64,000 bases of DNA from assembly GCF_900090045.1 (NCBI RefSeq), contig NC_041786.1:1792501-1856500 (forward strand), given 5' to 3'. Numbering within the stretch: the stretch's first letter is position 1; each line of letters starts with the position of its first letter. Of the stretch, positions 1 to 22,383 are shown one piece after another. The notes below the pieces were generated by a model. It was not told the DNA's origin. It worked only from the letters and a program-made list of their open reading frames with translations, and ran no database searches. Position numbers and translations under genes: made by a program. Source of the DNA: Plasmodium malariae. Lineage: Eukaryota > Apicomplexa > Aconoidasida > Haemosporida > Plasmodiidae.

Positions 1-285
1 AAAAAATTATTAAAAATTAAAATGAAAAATATTTTTAAGTTATAAAGTATTTATTAATTTGTTGAAAAATTGTAAAAATATAAGACACAACAGAGTGTAC
101 ACTCCTTGCATCTAAATATAGATCATCACATTTAATGTCTAAAAAAAGAAAAGTAATATATACATGTACATACACAAATACACGCATATTTGCGTTATTT
201 GTATTAGTATTTTCCTAAAATATTAATTACTCAAAACTATATCTTCGGAAATTTTGCGTACCAAATGAGATGTTAATTATGTATG

Positions 286-323
<38 letters not shown>

Positions 324-2112
324 AATAATTTCACATGTTTGGTACACCGGGTTAATCATACAATATAAGAGTACTTCTAATTACACGTGTATAAACCGAA
401 AAGTAAAAAAAAAAATATATATTGTTCAGCAGATGCCAAATATCATTAAATACATTCCTTGTAATGGTCTAATTTTTTTAAATGCGTTCTCCCAATTAAA
501 AAACATTAAAAATTGATAAAAATATATATATATATATATATGGAGAGAGATATATATATATACATATAATATATACTTAAGCAAAATTTAAAAAGTGTGT
601 TATAAAAAAAAAAATATAAATAAGACTAAGGTTTAAACATATAATCAATAAGTTATGGTATTTTATATACCAAATAATCCATTGTTTTTTTTTTTTTTCC
701 TTTTTCAACAAAATTATTTGTACTTGTATAAAAGCACATGCATGCTAGCATTTTTTTCTCATGTTAAGTGAAAAAATAAAAAAGTAAGACTTTATTATTT
801 AGAAGTTCTTACAAAATTACTGTTGGCAGTGAGAATACTTTTTAGTTAAACTTTTCGTTTTTTATTTGGTTCATTATTTCTGAAAGATAAATCTTAAATG
901 AAATTGATGATCAATAAAAGAAAATGCTTTTTTTCCATACACAAATTTTTATGTATAATTATTAATTGCACATGCAAAAATGTTGAGGTAAAAGAATTCC
1001 TTTTTTTTTTAATTTCGTAATTGTCCATGCTATAATATAAAAAAAGAAAAAAATTATTTGCATGCAAACGTTGTAATTACATGTATATTTTGAAAAAAAT
1101 ATATAATTTCGTATGTTTGAATTTTTAAAAAATATATATACATTTTTTTTGTTATTGTTCTATCTTGTACTATTTTAAAATTAAAATTTTTTGTTAGTAC
1201 GAATAAGTATAAAGACAAGCTCATTTTTCTTGAATTGGGTATATTGTAGGTACTTCTTGATGTGTACGTGTGTATATATATGGGGTGCTTATATATATAT
1301 ATACACACACATGTACGGTTTACTGTATAATTTATTTTCCTTGCTTGTTCATGTTAAAAAAGCTTTTTTGTTGACATTTTTTTTGTTAAAAATATCGTCT
1401 AACAATAATTAAAATGGTAAAACACAAATGGCTAGTTATATAATTGTAAATATATTCATGTAGTTATAAACTTACAAAAAGTTCGAAATTATGTTCTCTT
1501 CTGCGATCGAAGGTATCGGATTTTACTATACATAAATTTAAAGAAAACAATATTCGTTTCATTTCTAATACAAAACATGCTTATATTACTGTTACGAATT
1601 TAATTGAAAATGCTCAAGATATTTTAAAAATTGTTGAAATAAAAAAAAAAAAAAAAACTCAAATATGCATTATGTATTTTTTAATTTTATTTGACGACTG
1701 TAACATTAACATAACTCCTTGGAAATATTTCTGTAGTTCCGTTTATTGACATATGTATATATATTTATAAGCATACATACACACATACATACACACAAAC
1801 ATACATACATACAAACATACATACACAAACATACATACATACAAACATACATACACACAAACATATATACATACAAACATACATACACAAACATATATAC
1901 ATACAAACATACATACACAAACATACATACATACAAACATACATACGCACACGTTTTGCTTATAACATACACAGCTTAAAAAACAAAATTTAATGTGCGA
2001 GGGAATGCAAAAAAGGCCAAGAAATTAAAGATGTTATAAATGAAATAGCTGATGTATGCTAAAAAAAAAAAAAATTTTTAATTAAAAATTAAATATTTAA
2101 AATTTTAAATAT
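1..2112. other. intergenic, no gene seen
   Basis: Spacer downstream of the LRR gene. It holds AT dinucleotide runs (near 288-320 and 520-560), poly-A/T runs and the ACAT/ACAA microsatellite listed separately. All open frames here are short, rich in Tyr/Ile/Cys and built on microsatellites, so I call none of them. Confidence 0.6.
1770..1955. repeat. (ACAT/ACAA)n microsatellite
   Basis: About 180 bases of 4-base units, mostly ACAT with ACAA interruptions, in a higher-order pattern of roughly 20-30 bases. Both strands give open frames of Tyr/Ile/Thr/His or Val/Cys/Met/Tyr, which are translation artefacts. Confidence 0.9.
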
Positions 2113-3192
2113 TCATTCCAAATTAAATCTGTATTTGTGTGTGTTAAAAGCTATATCCGATTTGTTCTTCTCAACTTTAGTAATATCATGAAAATCTAAA
2201 GATTTAATTTGAGGTACGTAGTGAATTACAAAGGGTCTGCAAAAATATCATTAAAGAAAAAATGTAATTATCGCAATTAGAGAAAAAGACTTACTCAACG
2301 TAGGAGTGGACTTTAACTTTGTTCATGCAAGTTTGGAAAATTTAATTGAAATAGTGTATCTTATACATATACCCACATACATGTATATAATACATATTTG
2401 AGCGTGCATATATTACCGATAAAATTTATTATATAGATCCATAATCGGGTTATTTTCGACTGTCAGTTTTTTTAGCTTGGGCAAGGATTGGAGTTTCTTA
2501 ATTTCGTTAATGTTTTCTAATTTATTTGAATGTAGGTATAAGATTTTAAGATTATTTAACATAAGCAAGTTATTATTTATTTCTACTAAATTATTAAAAG
2601 AAACGTCTAATGATATAATATTGGAATAATTAATAGATGACTCCATACCTTTTTGTTGATATATATGACCTAAAAGATCATTCAAAAAGCTCAAATCATC
2701 TAAATTATTATTATTTATATTTAAAAATTTGGAATTATTAGATACATTAATTTCTTTATTATTATATTTGTAAATTGTTTTATTTAAGTCGAGTACATCC
2801 TTTTTTTTGAAATTAATTATTTCATTTGTACCAGCCCATATTTTTATAGTATTTTCTAATTTAATATATTTTTCAACCCTACTGCTTTCATCATTATTTA
2901 AATTATCGTTTAAGCCTTTTCTTTTATCAGAAGTATCTGATTCCTCATTGCTTTCTCCACTCTTGTAAGGAAAAGATTTTTATAATATATTAATGCCTTT
3001 CGGTTCATACACATAAAATACGCATATACCATAAAATTATAATTTTTTTCATTACTATGTTTTTATTATTAATCAGGGAAGTTAAAAATATTTTAGCTAT
3101 TTTTAAGTTACCAAAGAATCATTAGCTTCGTAAAATGTTTGCATATTCCCATATTCCTTGTAACTTAAATCTAAAGAATTGAAGTTATCCAT
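2113..3192 (-). CDS. leucine-rich-repeat protein, LRRC51-like
   Basis: Three exons, read 5' to 3' on the minus strand: 3192-3112, 2961-2417 and 2236-2113. Phases join cleanly (0, then 2+1) to give 249 residues. The acidic, Asn-rich first 110 residues precede three or four LRRs, seen as SLDVSFNNLVEI, LKILYLHSNKLENI and LKKLTVENNPI. An LRR cap follows (FYRPFVIHYVPQIKSLDF, then ITKVEK). The repeat spacing and cap closely resemble vertebrate LRRC51, where the same DLSFN, LYLHGN and HGNP landmarks occur in this order. LRRC51 family members are associated with cilia and flagella, so a role in the male gamete axoneme is plausible but inferred. The start is the first ATG of exon 1; there is no signal peptide or membrane segment. 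LRR identity is sure; orthology to LRRC51 is likely. Confidence 0.82.
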
Positions 3193-3946
3193 ACCTGTAC
3201 AGTGCTTATGCTCTTACAATAAAGAACGTTTCGGTATTTTTCTCTATGTGTTTATATGAATATATATAGACACACATATGTATACATACATATATGTATA
3301 TATATATATATATATATACATAAAAAATACACAAATATATATGTGTATAAATGTGTAAAAGCGTTAATATTATTATAATAGCCTTTTTCTTTATTCAGCT
3401 GTATTAAATTTTCATTTCAACATAAGAATAAGCCCATTTTTAACGAAAAAAAAAACTTCAAATTATAAGGTTAAAATAAAACGTAAGAAAATGTAGGACG
3501 AATAAGAGAAAACTGCCACATCATGTTACCATGTTTCAGTGGAGAAAAACAATGTAAAAAGATACGAAAAAAAAGGAAAAAAAAAAGGGGCGAATAATGC
3601 AAAATGAAGAAAAATGCAAAATAAAGAAAAGCACAAAATGAAGAACACCAAATGAATAAAACATATACATATACGAATTTTCAAAAATAGACAAAAATTT
3701 TAACTTGAAATTTTTTTTTTTTTTTTTTTTAATTTTGTACATTACGATAAAATTTTACTTAATTCCTATGATCATATTAATGGATAATTTCCAATATTCA
3801 AATTAATTAATTATACCACTTTATAATTTCCAAACTTTCTATCCACTTAAATATGACTGCTTCTTAATATATGCATTTAATATGTAAAAATTAATCAGTA
3901 GGCTCCTTTTATAAAAGTATACAAAAAAAAGAAAAAAGAAATTAAA
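3193..3946. other. intergenic, no gene seen
   Basis: Upstream region of the LRR gene and downstream region of the Tls1-like gene, both on the minus strand. It contains a TATATG/TATATA run near 3260-3320 and a poly-T run near 3713-3730. Nothing coding is apparent. Confidence 0.5.
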
Positions 3947-4573
3947 TTATTTTTTTGTGTTCATAAATTTTGCTTTTTTTAAAAGTTTTCTTTTGATTTT
4001 TTCATTTTCTTCAATATTTTTCAATTTTATTTCTAAAGGTAAAGGCATTTCAGTTATTCCTGTAATACAATTTAACTTTTCCGAGTTGTTAATTGAACTC
4101 TTAACTTTTAAATGGTCTGATAATTTATACAAATCGTTGATAGTGTTTCCCTGATCTTGTTTCTGCTCTTCTTTATATGACTCTTCTTTTGCATCTTCTC
4201 CTTTCTTTTTCTTATGTTCCTCTTCTTCAAAAAATTCCTTCATATTATTTTTAATAAAAGATTCTATATGCGCTTCTTCTATTTCCTTTTCCGTAATGTT
4301 TTTTGTAAATTGTTTTTCCAATAATTTATTTTCCTTTTCATCTTTCTCTAATATTTTTGATTCATAACTTAAGTTTTCAGCATTTATTCCTTTCTTTTTC
4401 AATCTTATATTTTGAAGTAATTTAAGATTCTTTGATGCTCCTAATTTGAATAGTTTATCCTCTTGCTCATTTTCTCCACTATTATCATCGCTTTTAGTTT
4501 TTAACTCTTCTTCTTTTTCTAAAGGAATTCTTTTACTCCTACTGTCGACTTTTAATTTTCGCTTCTTTATCAT
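3947..4573 (-). CDS. C9orf78/Tls1-family splicing protein
   Basis: Single exon, 208 residues, starting at the ATG that gives MIKKRKLKV. The frame is open 12 codons further up, but that extension (MFLFLFFSP...) is hydrophobic and unlike the family's basic N-terminus. The protein is Lys/Glu-rich and charged. Family landmarks appear in order: a KNLKLLQNIRLKKKG block, a helix around HIESFIKNNMKEFFEEE, a block beginning LYKLSDHLKVKSS, and GITEMPLPLEIKLKNIEE. They parallel the human C9orf78 segments around LYELPENIRV and SGIPEVDLGIDAKIKNI. Human C9orf78 and fission-yeast Tls1 associate with the U5/Brr2 part of the spliceosome, so nuclear pre-mRNA splicing is the inferred role. The extended C-terminal tail of the human protein is absent. 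Confidence 0.78.
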   Translation of the reverse strand: MIKKRKLKVDSRSKRIPLEKEEELKTKSDDNSGENEQEDKLFKLGASKNLKLLQNIRLKKKGINAENLSYESKILEKDEKENKLLEKQFTKNITEKEIEEAHIESFIKNNMKEFFEEEEHKKKKGEDAKEESYKEEQKQDQGNTINDLYKLSDHLKVKSSINNSEKLNCITGITEMPLPLEIKLKNIEENEKIKRKLLKKAKFMNTKK

Positions 4574-5632
4574 AATAAGGGCGGGGGAGAAAAATAGGAA
4601 CAAAAACAAAAGTTAAAAGGTTTTATAATTTATTTCACATAACTTTTATTCTTTCGTTTTTTGATCTTCGCTCTTTTACTATTTGTCCTTTCCTCTTTGC
4701 CCCTTTTTTTTTCACTGAGCATGAACAGCAAGCCCCATAGCTAAAATGTTTTTTACGATTCTTTAAGCAGTTAAGGTACAAGGAATCGGAACAGCTGTTG
4801 TTAAATTGTACATATATGTATATATACATATGTGTACAATTTCCATAGATATATATATGTATACTAGGCTATATATTGTGTAGAGAATATGGCTTTTTTA
4901 CAAGAGCATATGAAAATTAAGCATTCGCTAATGTGTTTATAAACAAGTGTATCTTACAAAGTACCTTCATTGCCCTTCGTTCCCATGGCAATTTCAATTA
5001 TTTCACTTAATTTTTTTTTTTTTTTTTTTAAATGAAAATATTATGCAGCAAGAATTGCTCTGCTTAAAAAGCTGTAACAGAAAAAACAATAAAAATTCTC
5101 ATCTGTACATAATATACTGAACTTTTCGGCTTAAAATTAAAGTACTACTGTGTTCTTCCATTTTAAGCATAATGATATACACCTTTTAAATTACTTTCTG
5201 GCAAACATAAAAATAATATACTTCAAAAATTCATATGTATAAGTGCACATGCCATGCTTCCAGAAAAGTGCGCATTTTCTCTTCTTCAAAAAATGAAAAT
5301 ATACGTTTATTAATCACTGTTTTTTAATATATACAAGGGATATGTCAATATATACAAAAAAAAAAAATAAAAAAATAAAAAAGGATAAAAAGTTGAAAAT
5401 ATATGCTCATATCGCAAGCATTTATTTTTAATTATTTTATCAGTATACTTTATTATATGTATATAAAATAAATGTGTAAAAATAAACTGGAACAAATAAG
5501 GCTAAACCTTACTATATATATTGTACATGAAATAATATTATAATTTTAAAATATTAACTTTGTTTCGAGGATAAAATTAAAATATATAAAAGGAGTACAT
5601 ATACATAATTAGCAGTGTATTTATTTATTTAA
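4574..5632. other. intergenic, no supported gene
   Basis: Upstream of the Tls1-like gene. A patch at about 4660-4800 is less A+T-rich than its surroundings and opens a 64-codon minus-strand frame with a Cys/Lys-rich end. It has no family resemblance and could be transcribed leader. The rest is microsatellite and poly-A/T. Confidence 0.4.
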
Positions 5633-6616
5633 TTACGTAATTATCTCTTGTTTTTTCATAATTCGACAAGATAAAATTTCTTCTACTTTTATACAATTTG
5701 CAGCATTTGCTGATGCATAACAGACTGTAACTAAAAAAAAAAAAAAAAGTATAACTTATTTGGAATTACTTATAATTACGTAATACTTAACATTTCGTAG
5801 AATTAAAAATTTTGAATAATACCCTATTAATTATTTGTTATATGAATATGATGGATATTACAAAATTACCAAAAAGCTAAGTTTCTGAATTTATATGATA
5901 AAATAAAAATGTTTTATTAAATTGCAATTAATAACAAATGCAAGGAAAAAATAAAGAAATGTTTATTTTTGAAGAAATATGTTTTCATCTTTTTGGAAAA
6001 ATTACTAAGTTACAAAAAAAGTTTTCTTCCATCAATATATGAAAACTTTATCTTATATTTAATTAAATTTTTCCATTTACCAATAATAAACAGTTAAATT
6101 TTAGGCATTTGATTACCTTACAAATATAAGACGATTATGTATAAATTAAACTTGAAATAAATTGACGTTTGAATTGAATATTCAGTGGAGTTGTCTTTTT
6201 TGCCCATAAAATTGTCTTTTTTTTAAAAAAAAAAAGAGCAAATATATATTTCTGTTTACACATAAATATACATATATATATATATATATATATGTAAATT
6301 ACAAGACTTTTTTCTGTTTTTCAAAAAAAGCTATTCATTAAAACTAACAAATGCAGTAAAAACGACCTTACAGTTAAAAAACTATATTGATGAGTTATAA
6401 TAAAAGATTGTTAAAAATGTCATACAATTACCTTTCGTTTAAAGAATTTTCTTTTAGAAACAGTAGTAAATATTAATGTTCTATGCAAACATAAGCATAT
6501 ACATGTTCATACATGTGTTCATACATATATTTATACATAAATGCATAAATATGTATATAAATATGTGCATAATAATATAACATAAAAATGAGACGGTTGT
6601 CCTTTGACAGCGACAT
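5633..6616 (-). CDS. tentative small multi-exon protein gene
   Basis: Not recognised as a family. The best-supported part is the 5' end. Exon 1 (6616-6582, MSLSKDNRLIF) ends at a GTTATA donor. It joins in phase (2+1) to exon 2 (6480-6432), which reads TLIFTTVSKRKFFKRK and ends at a good GTAATT donor, so the N-terminus would have a short hydrophobic stretch followed by a basic cluster. Possible later exons are near 6215-6145 (reads LWAKKTTPLNIQFKRQF), a 15-base micro-exon near 5895-5881, and a terminal exon 5730-5633 that begins after a long pyrimidine tract and ends at TAA. The terminal exon is open in two frames. The downstream joins are not settled, and the whole model may be wrong. Confidence 0.33.
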
Positions 6617-7761
6617 ACTTACAAAGTATAACAGATAAAAAAGAAGAAAAATAATGATAGTAAATACTTACATTTAAAGTGTTCAAATAAAAACAAACAA
6701 AACTTCAAATAGTAAGAAAAGCATATAATAATACAAATAAAAAGGGAAAGGTTCTTAAAAAAAAGAAGCATAATTTTAAATTAATACGTAAGGATGTTAT
6801 AAAAAAAAAAATATCTTGAAAAACTAAAATGTAAAAAATGACGAATAAAAGTTTGGACTGTAAAAAAAAATGATTACTCCACAGTAAAACTCAAAACACA
6901 GCAAATTAATCAAATAATTGTGTAAGACAATATTGTAAAAAATATAGAACATAATCATCTGTATATATATATATATATATGTAATATAGGGTAACAATAA
7001 AGATGATGAAAAAATAGCAGAATGTACAGAACTGCACTGTGTTTCCGTATCCTAAAACTAGAGTTATGCACTTCTATATACTTAAGCATATCACAGCAAT
7101 ACAACTTTTTTTTTTTTTTTTTTTTTTTCTTATAATTATACATTTATGTAATGTATAGAATTAAAAAGAAAATAAACATATCACAAATATACGAAGTTCA
7201 TTTACATATATATAAATACAAGGCTCAAAAATTATTTACATATTAATAATTTTCTTACTTCGAAAGAGAATACTAAAACGAAAAAAATTTGACTTAGTTT
7301 TTTTTTAAACAATTTTCCTATTACCTTTATTTTATCTTTATATCACCTTTTAACTATTTATTTATTTATTTTTTTTTTTTTTTTGGATAACATTTTTATG
7401 AAAGTTTATATCAGAATAACATATTTTGTAGATACCCCTTTGTTCATTTTGCTAGCATAATGTATAATACATAAAAATATATATATCAAAATATATTTTC
7501 GCGATAAATTATAAATTCAAATTTTATTTTTATTTATAATCACAATTATTCGTCTTTACAACACACCATTTTATTTTTAAGCACTAAAAATATATTACGC
7601 ATATTTATATACATATAAATATATATGATACATATTGTTAAAAAGGGTCCAATATATAGCTATATTATTTTTCATATTTTCTTGTATATGCATACATATA
7701 TATATAGATATGCATACGTACATATGATATATATATTTATATAATACATAAAATATACACG

Positions 7762-7806
<45 letters not shown>

Positions 7807-9141
7807 TATTACCTATATATTTATGTATACATTATATATAAATTTCTATGCATTATAGGTGTTGGAAAAATTTTTAAAAAAAGAAGTTTAAGAAAAATAT
7901 AACTTAGCTATGAAAGGTCAGTTTAACAGTTAACGTTAAAATGAAAACAAGATCTTTTTTTTTATTTCCATATCTTTTTCCATTATTTTTTAATTTCTCT
8001 TTTGCCGTCTTGACAATATTTTTTCATTTATGATATATCATTGCATGTAAATTTAGAATCTAACATATATATGCATATATGTACATATATATATGTATAC
8101 ATATGTATGCATATATGTTTATATTGTATTACTTGTATATAATATACGCTTGTTAATGAGAAAAAAAAAAAATATTTTAACTATACCAAGCAAGAAACTT
8201 ATATTAGCAAAAATATGAAAGAAATTAACTAAGAAAAAAATTTTTCCTATGTAACAATAAAAATAATTTTAGTGCACATTTTATTTACTCCTGCATAACG
8301 ACAAATAAACTTGTTCCTTTCAACTTCAATTATGATAAAATACAAATTTTACGATTTTTTTTTTTTTTTTTTTTTTTTTTGTGTATATTATTTTCTCTTT
8401 ACAACAAATATGGGATTACCAAAAATTCCAACATTTTATGTATCATCATATTATATGTATGCATATATATATATATATGATAAATGTAATGTATATTATA
8501 TATATATATATTAAAAAAATAAAGGCACATGAAAAAAAAAAAAAACTAACCCCTCCCCACCTGATAATTTTTTTATAAAAGCATATATTTTTTTAACTTT
8601 TTCTTTTACATAATAAATGAATTATCATTTTATAAATAATATTATATTTAAATAACATATGTACATATATATAAATATATATATACATCCAATTTGATTA
8701 TTTAAGTATACAAATATCAATATAAGTATAATATTATTTTGTTATATGTGCACTTAAAAAATTATGATAGTAAAAATAAAAAATTACAGATTAAAAATGT
8801 ATTAAGAGCAATATGCATAATCGTTTTTTTTTTTTTTTTTAAAATACATATAAAATTGTAAATTGAGATTATATATTTTTTTCTTGAAATATTATTTTTA
8901 TATTTTCAAATTTTTACCATTTTATGTAAGTTTTTTTTTATCTTTTTATTAAAATTTTGAAAACATATTATACATATATAAGTAAAACGAAAATAGCACT
9001 TTTAAATAATTATTATTTATATATATATATATATATATAATATATATATATATAACAAATGTAATTATGAAATACTATGTTGATATGACAAATTATAAAA
9101 ATGGAAAAAAATTGATGAAGTTAAAATACATATATATAATG

Positions 9142-9193
<52 letters not shown>

Positions 9194-10462
9194 TTATTAT
9201 ATGTAATTAAAAGCACTGAATAGTGATCGAGAATTTTTATATAAAAAAATAGATGATAAATTTTAATTTTTTTTTTTTTTTTAATTTCATGAAGTCTTTT
9301 TTCCCAACTGTTATTTATGGAAAACACAAATTATTATTATTATTATTATTTTTTTTTATTTATTTTTTTTTTTAAATGATACTTCAAAATAAAATATTAT
9401 TTTAAGGTTGTTTCTTTTTTAAGTGTTATATATGTGAATATATACAGATATATACATATATTTTCTTATGTATATATTTTTTCTTATATATATATATTTT
9501 TTCTTATATATATATATTTTTTCTTATATATATATTTTTTTTCTTATATATACTTATATTTTTATATATGAACATATATGTTCATATATATACTATGCCT
9601 TTATACATATATGCACGTACATTCATATTTATACATATATATTCATATATATACATGTACATTTATATATATATATATTGTACATATATAAATGCAACTT
9701 TATATGTTGTGTTTTAAAAATATATATTTTTTTATGACGTTAATTTTTTTTTTTCATCTTCAATGATTTATTGTGCAAATTTATGCTTATTTTTACACCG
9801 TCAAATGCAAAATTATAACATTAAAGGAAAATAGATAATTAAATGTGTATGTGTATATTCGTATGTTAAAGGAAAAAATTATTGTGTATATGTATGAATA
9901 TATATATATATATATATATATATGTGTATATTGAGCATATATTTTTACTGCTATACATATGAACAATTCTTATGCATGAACTTGTATTAAGGAAAAACGC
10001 ATGTATATTTATATTATGTATATATACATATATATATATATGCACTATAATAAAACAGTTACATAAAACTCCTAGGAGTTTTGTTAAGAAATTATGTGAA
10101 CTGTTAAAATTGTAGCAAATTTATTTTTAAAATTAAGTGCTAAATAACCATTCATGTAATAATATAAAGTTAATATGTGCATATATGTATATATATATAA
10201 ATATATGTAATTAATATCATTTTTCCTTTTATTTATTTTTACCATTTTTATCTCCTTACCTGTGAACTTATATATACATTTTGATTAATGTATATATAAA
10301 ATGAGAATTTTATTATTACCCTTATTCTATTTTATTTTTTTTTTATTTTGATAATTTCAATTTTGTTACATTAAAAATTACTTTTAAATAATATTTATGT
10401 ATATTTTAAAAGAAGTTAAAAAAAAAAAAAAACCATACATAAAAATAAAATTTATGTTTACG

Positions 10463-10496
<34 letters not shown>

Positions 10497-11660
10497 CGTA
10501 TGAACCAATTTATATACATGTAAACTTATATACAATATAATCTACACATATATATATTTAAAGTAAATTTACATGTGCTGTTGAAGAAATTTTGAAAATT
10601 ATGCATAAAACTTGTAAATATTGTAACCATATAAACAATATATTTTTTTTTGCGCAAATATGTCTTCAAGCAATATTAAGATTTTATGCTGTATATTTTG
10701 AACAAGGAAAATTAAAAAAAAAAGAAATTATATGCATTCGTATATATATATATGTATGTATGTGTATATATACCTTTTCCCATGTTGTAAATTTGTTTAC
10801 ATATTTACTAAGATATTTTTACTTTCCTTCTTTTTTTTTTTCTCATTTCACCCCCTTGGGAATTTAAACCATATAAATATTTTAACTCCTATTTTGAAAG
10901 AGTTTTTTTTTCATTTCACGACCTAAACATGTGTTAATTTGTTCAACATATGAACATATATGTGTATATATATATGTGTGTACCCTATTTCATTTTGTAA
11001 TAAAAGAATTATTGTAATTGTTTTATGTGTATTATATTTTTTTACCTTTTCATTTTTATTAAATTTGTTTTGAACAAAGGAGAAATACACAAACAGATGA
11101 ATATACACACAAATAAGTAAAGACACTTAAGAATATCATTTATATGTGAATTTTTATATTACCATAAATTTAAGGGGAACAAAAGTATAAGTACGTATAC
11201 GTGCATATAGGTAAGTATACAAATATATACTTAGATATACTTATATAGATATACACATATATAATATATATATATATGTATGTATATGCGTACGCATGCG
11301 CGTATATAGATGCATGTAGTACTACATGCGTGAGCATATATATATATATATATATACATATATCACTGCATGTTTATGAGCATGTGCACACAGGTACGAG
11401 TATTAGTAGATATATACATATATGTACATATACAGTCTAGTATATGTTATTAATTTTGCTTATAATTTTACAAATTGAGCTGTTACATTTTGAAAGAAGT
11501 AGATTATATATATATATATATATATATATACAAAAAAAAAAAAAAAAAAAAGAGAAAGAGAGAGTGAGATAGAGAAAAAAACAAAAATAAAAAGGAGGGG
11601 ATATAAAAAGAAACAAAAGGAAAGAAATAATTAAAATCGTTAAATGAAGTTATTGTTCAA
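6617..11660. other. long intergenic region upstream of MORC
   Basis: Five kilobases with no supportable gene. It holds many (AT)n tracts (e.g. 7764-7803, 9145-9192, 9898-9924, 10463-10491), poly-T runs, and a repeated TATATATATTTTTTCTTA unit near 9465-9545. Just before the MORC start lies a purine-rich A/AG stretch (about 11530-11610). The 3' part is likely promoter and 5' leader of the MORC gene. Confidence 0.5.
9465..9550. repeat. short tandem repeat, AT plus T6CTTA unit
   Basis: Four to five imperfect copies of a unit of about 20 bases made of TATATATA followed by TTTTTTCTTA. It makes an artefactual Tyr/Ile/Phe open frame on the plus strand. Confidence 0.7.
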
Positions 11661-21281
<9,621 letters not shown>

Positions 21282-22332
21282 TGGAGGAGGGTGGCATATT
21301 ACTGAAAAGACAACAACAACAACAAAAAAAAAAAAAAACAAGATAATTGGCAAGATTAACTATAAGATGAAGGAGGAATTATATATTTTATTTATAAAGA
21401 ACAGAATGTTAACATATATGGAAATAAAAAGAAGTGAACGAAGCTTCATAGTGTTGACATGTGTAAAATTATTAAATATAGTAAGGAGATAGGAAACTTA
21501 GCCCCAAAGCTACATCGGTATAGTACGATTATTTATGAAAAAAGGAAACCACAAATGGAAGCTAAAAATATTAGTGCAGAAATGAAGGATAATAAAAGGA
21601 CCTTCAATAAATAAAGGAGTAAAAGGAAAATAAGTGTGTAACAGGAGTTTATATGTTTTAATATTATTGAGAAAGTGAAGCAAAGAAGTATATAGGGGGA
21701 GGGGGAAGTAAAGCGGTTGTTATGTAAAGATATAAGGTTGAACATGTTGTTATGATGGAAGCTGCTATTCAATTTCGATATAGTATTAAAAAAAAAGGGT
21801 ATAATGGTTCAATGAAAAGAGGAGAAATGATTAATTTTAAAAGATTGTGTGAAGATAAAGATATAATTGATGGAAACTTCATCTTAATTCACTTTTTTTA
21901 CCTTAAAACGAATAAGCTATGAAAATGCCAAAAGAGGGAAAATGGGAAATTTTACTTGTATACAGAAAAAATGGGAACTTTTTTATATATAAAAAAATGT
22001 TTAATAATTTATTTTCCTTGTGCTTATAGTTAATTATTGTATTTATAGAATCTTAGTGTAATTTTTTGAATAATTATAATAATGGTCAGTGATTAACAGT
22101 AATGCAACTTTCTTAAAGAAATTACCATTTATACACATGCTTGAACACATACACATAATACGTACCTACATATAAAAATGCCTATATTTTTATATTTTAT
22201 TTTGTAAACTTTTGTTGTTTTCTTTAAAAAAAAAAATAATGCAGATATGCAGTTATATGATATTATTTTTAATGTAATTTTTTTTCTTTTTTTTTATAAA
22301 GACGGAATAAAAATCCCTATATATAGTATGTA

Positions 22333-22383
<51 letters not shown>

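Noticed and set aside
1706..1979. Tyr/Cys/Val-rich frames on both strands
   Set aside because: Translation of the ACAT microsatellite.
4635..4829. 64-codon Cys/Lys-rich minus frame
   Set aside because: No family match, no splice links, N-terminal part is a TATATG microsatellite; noted only as a less A+T-rich patch.
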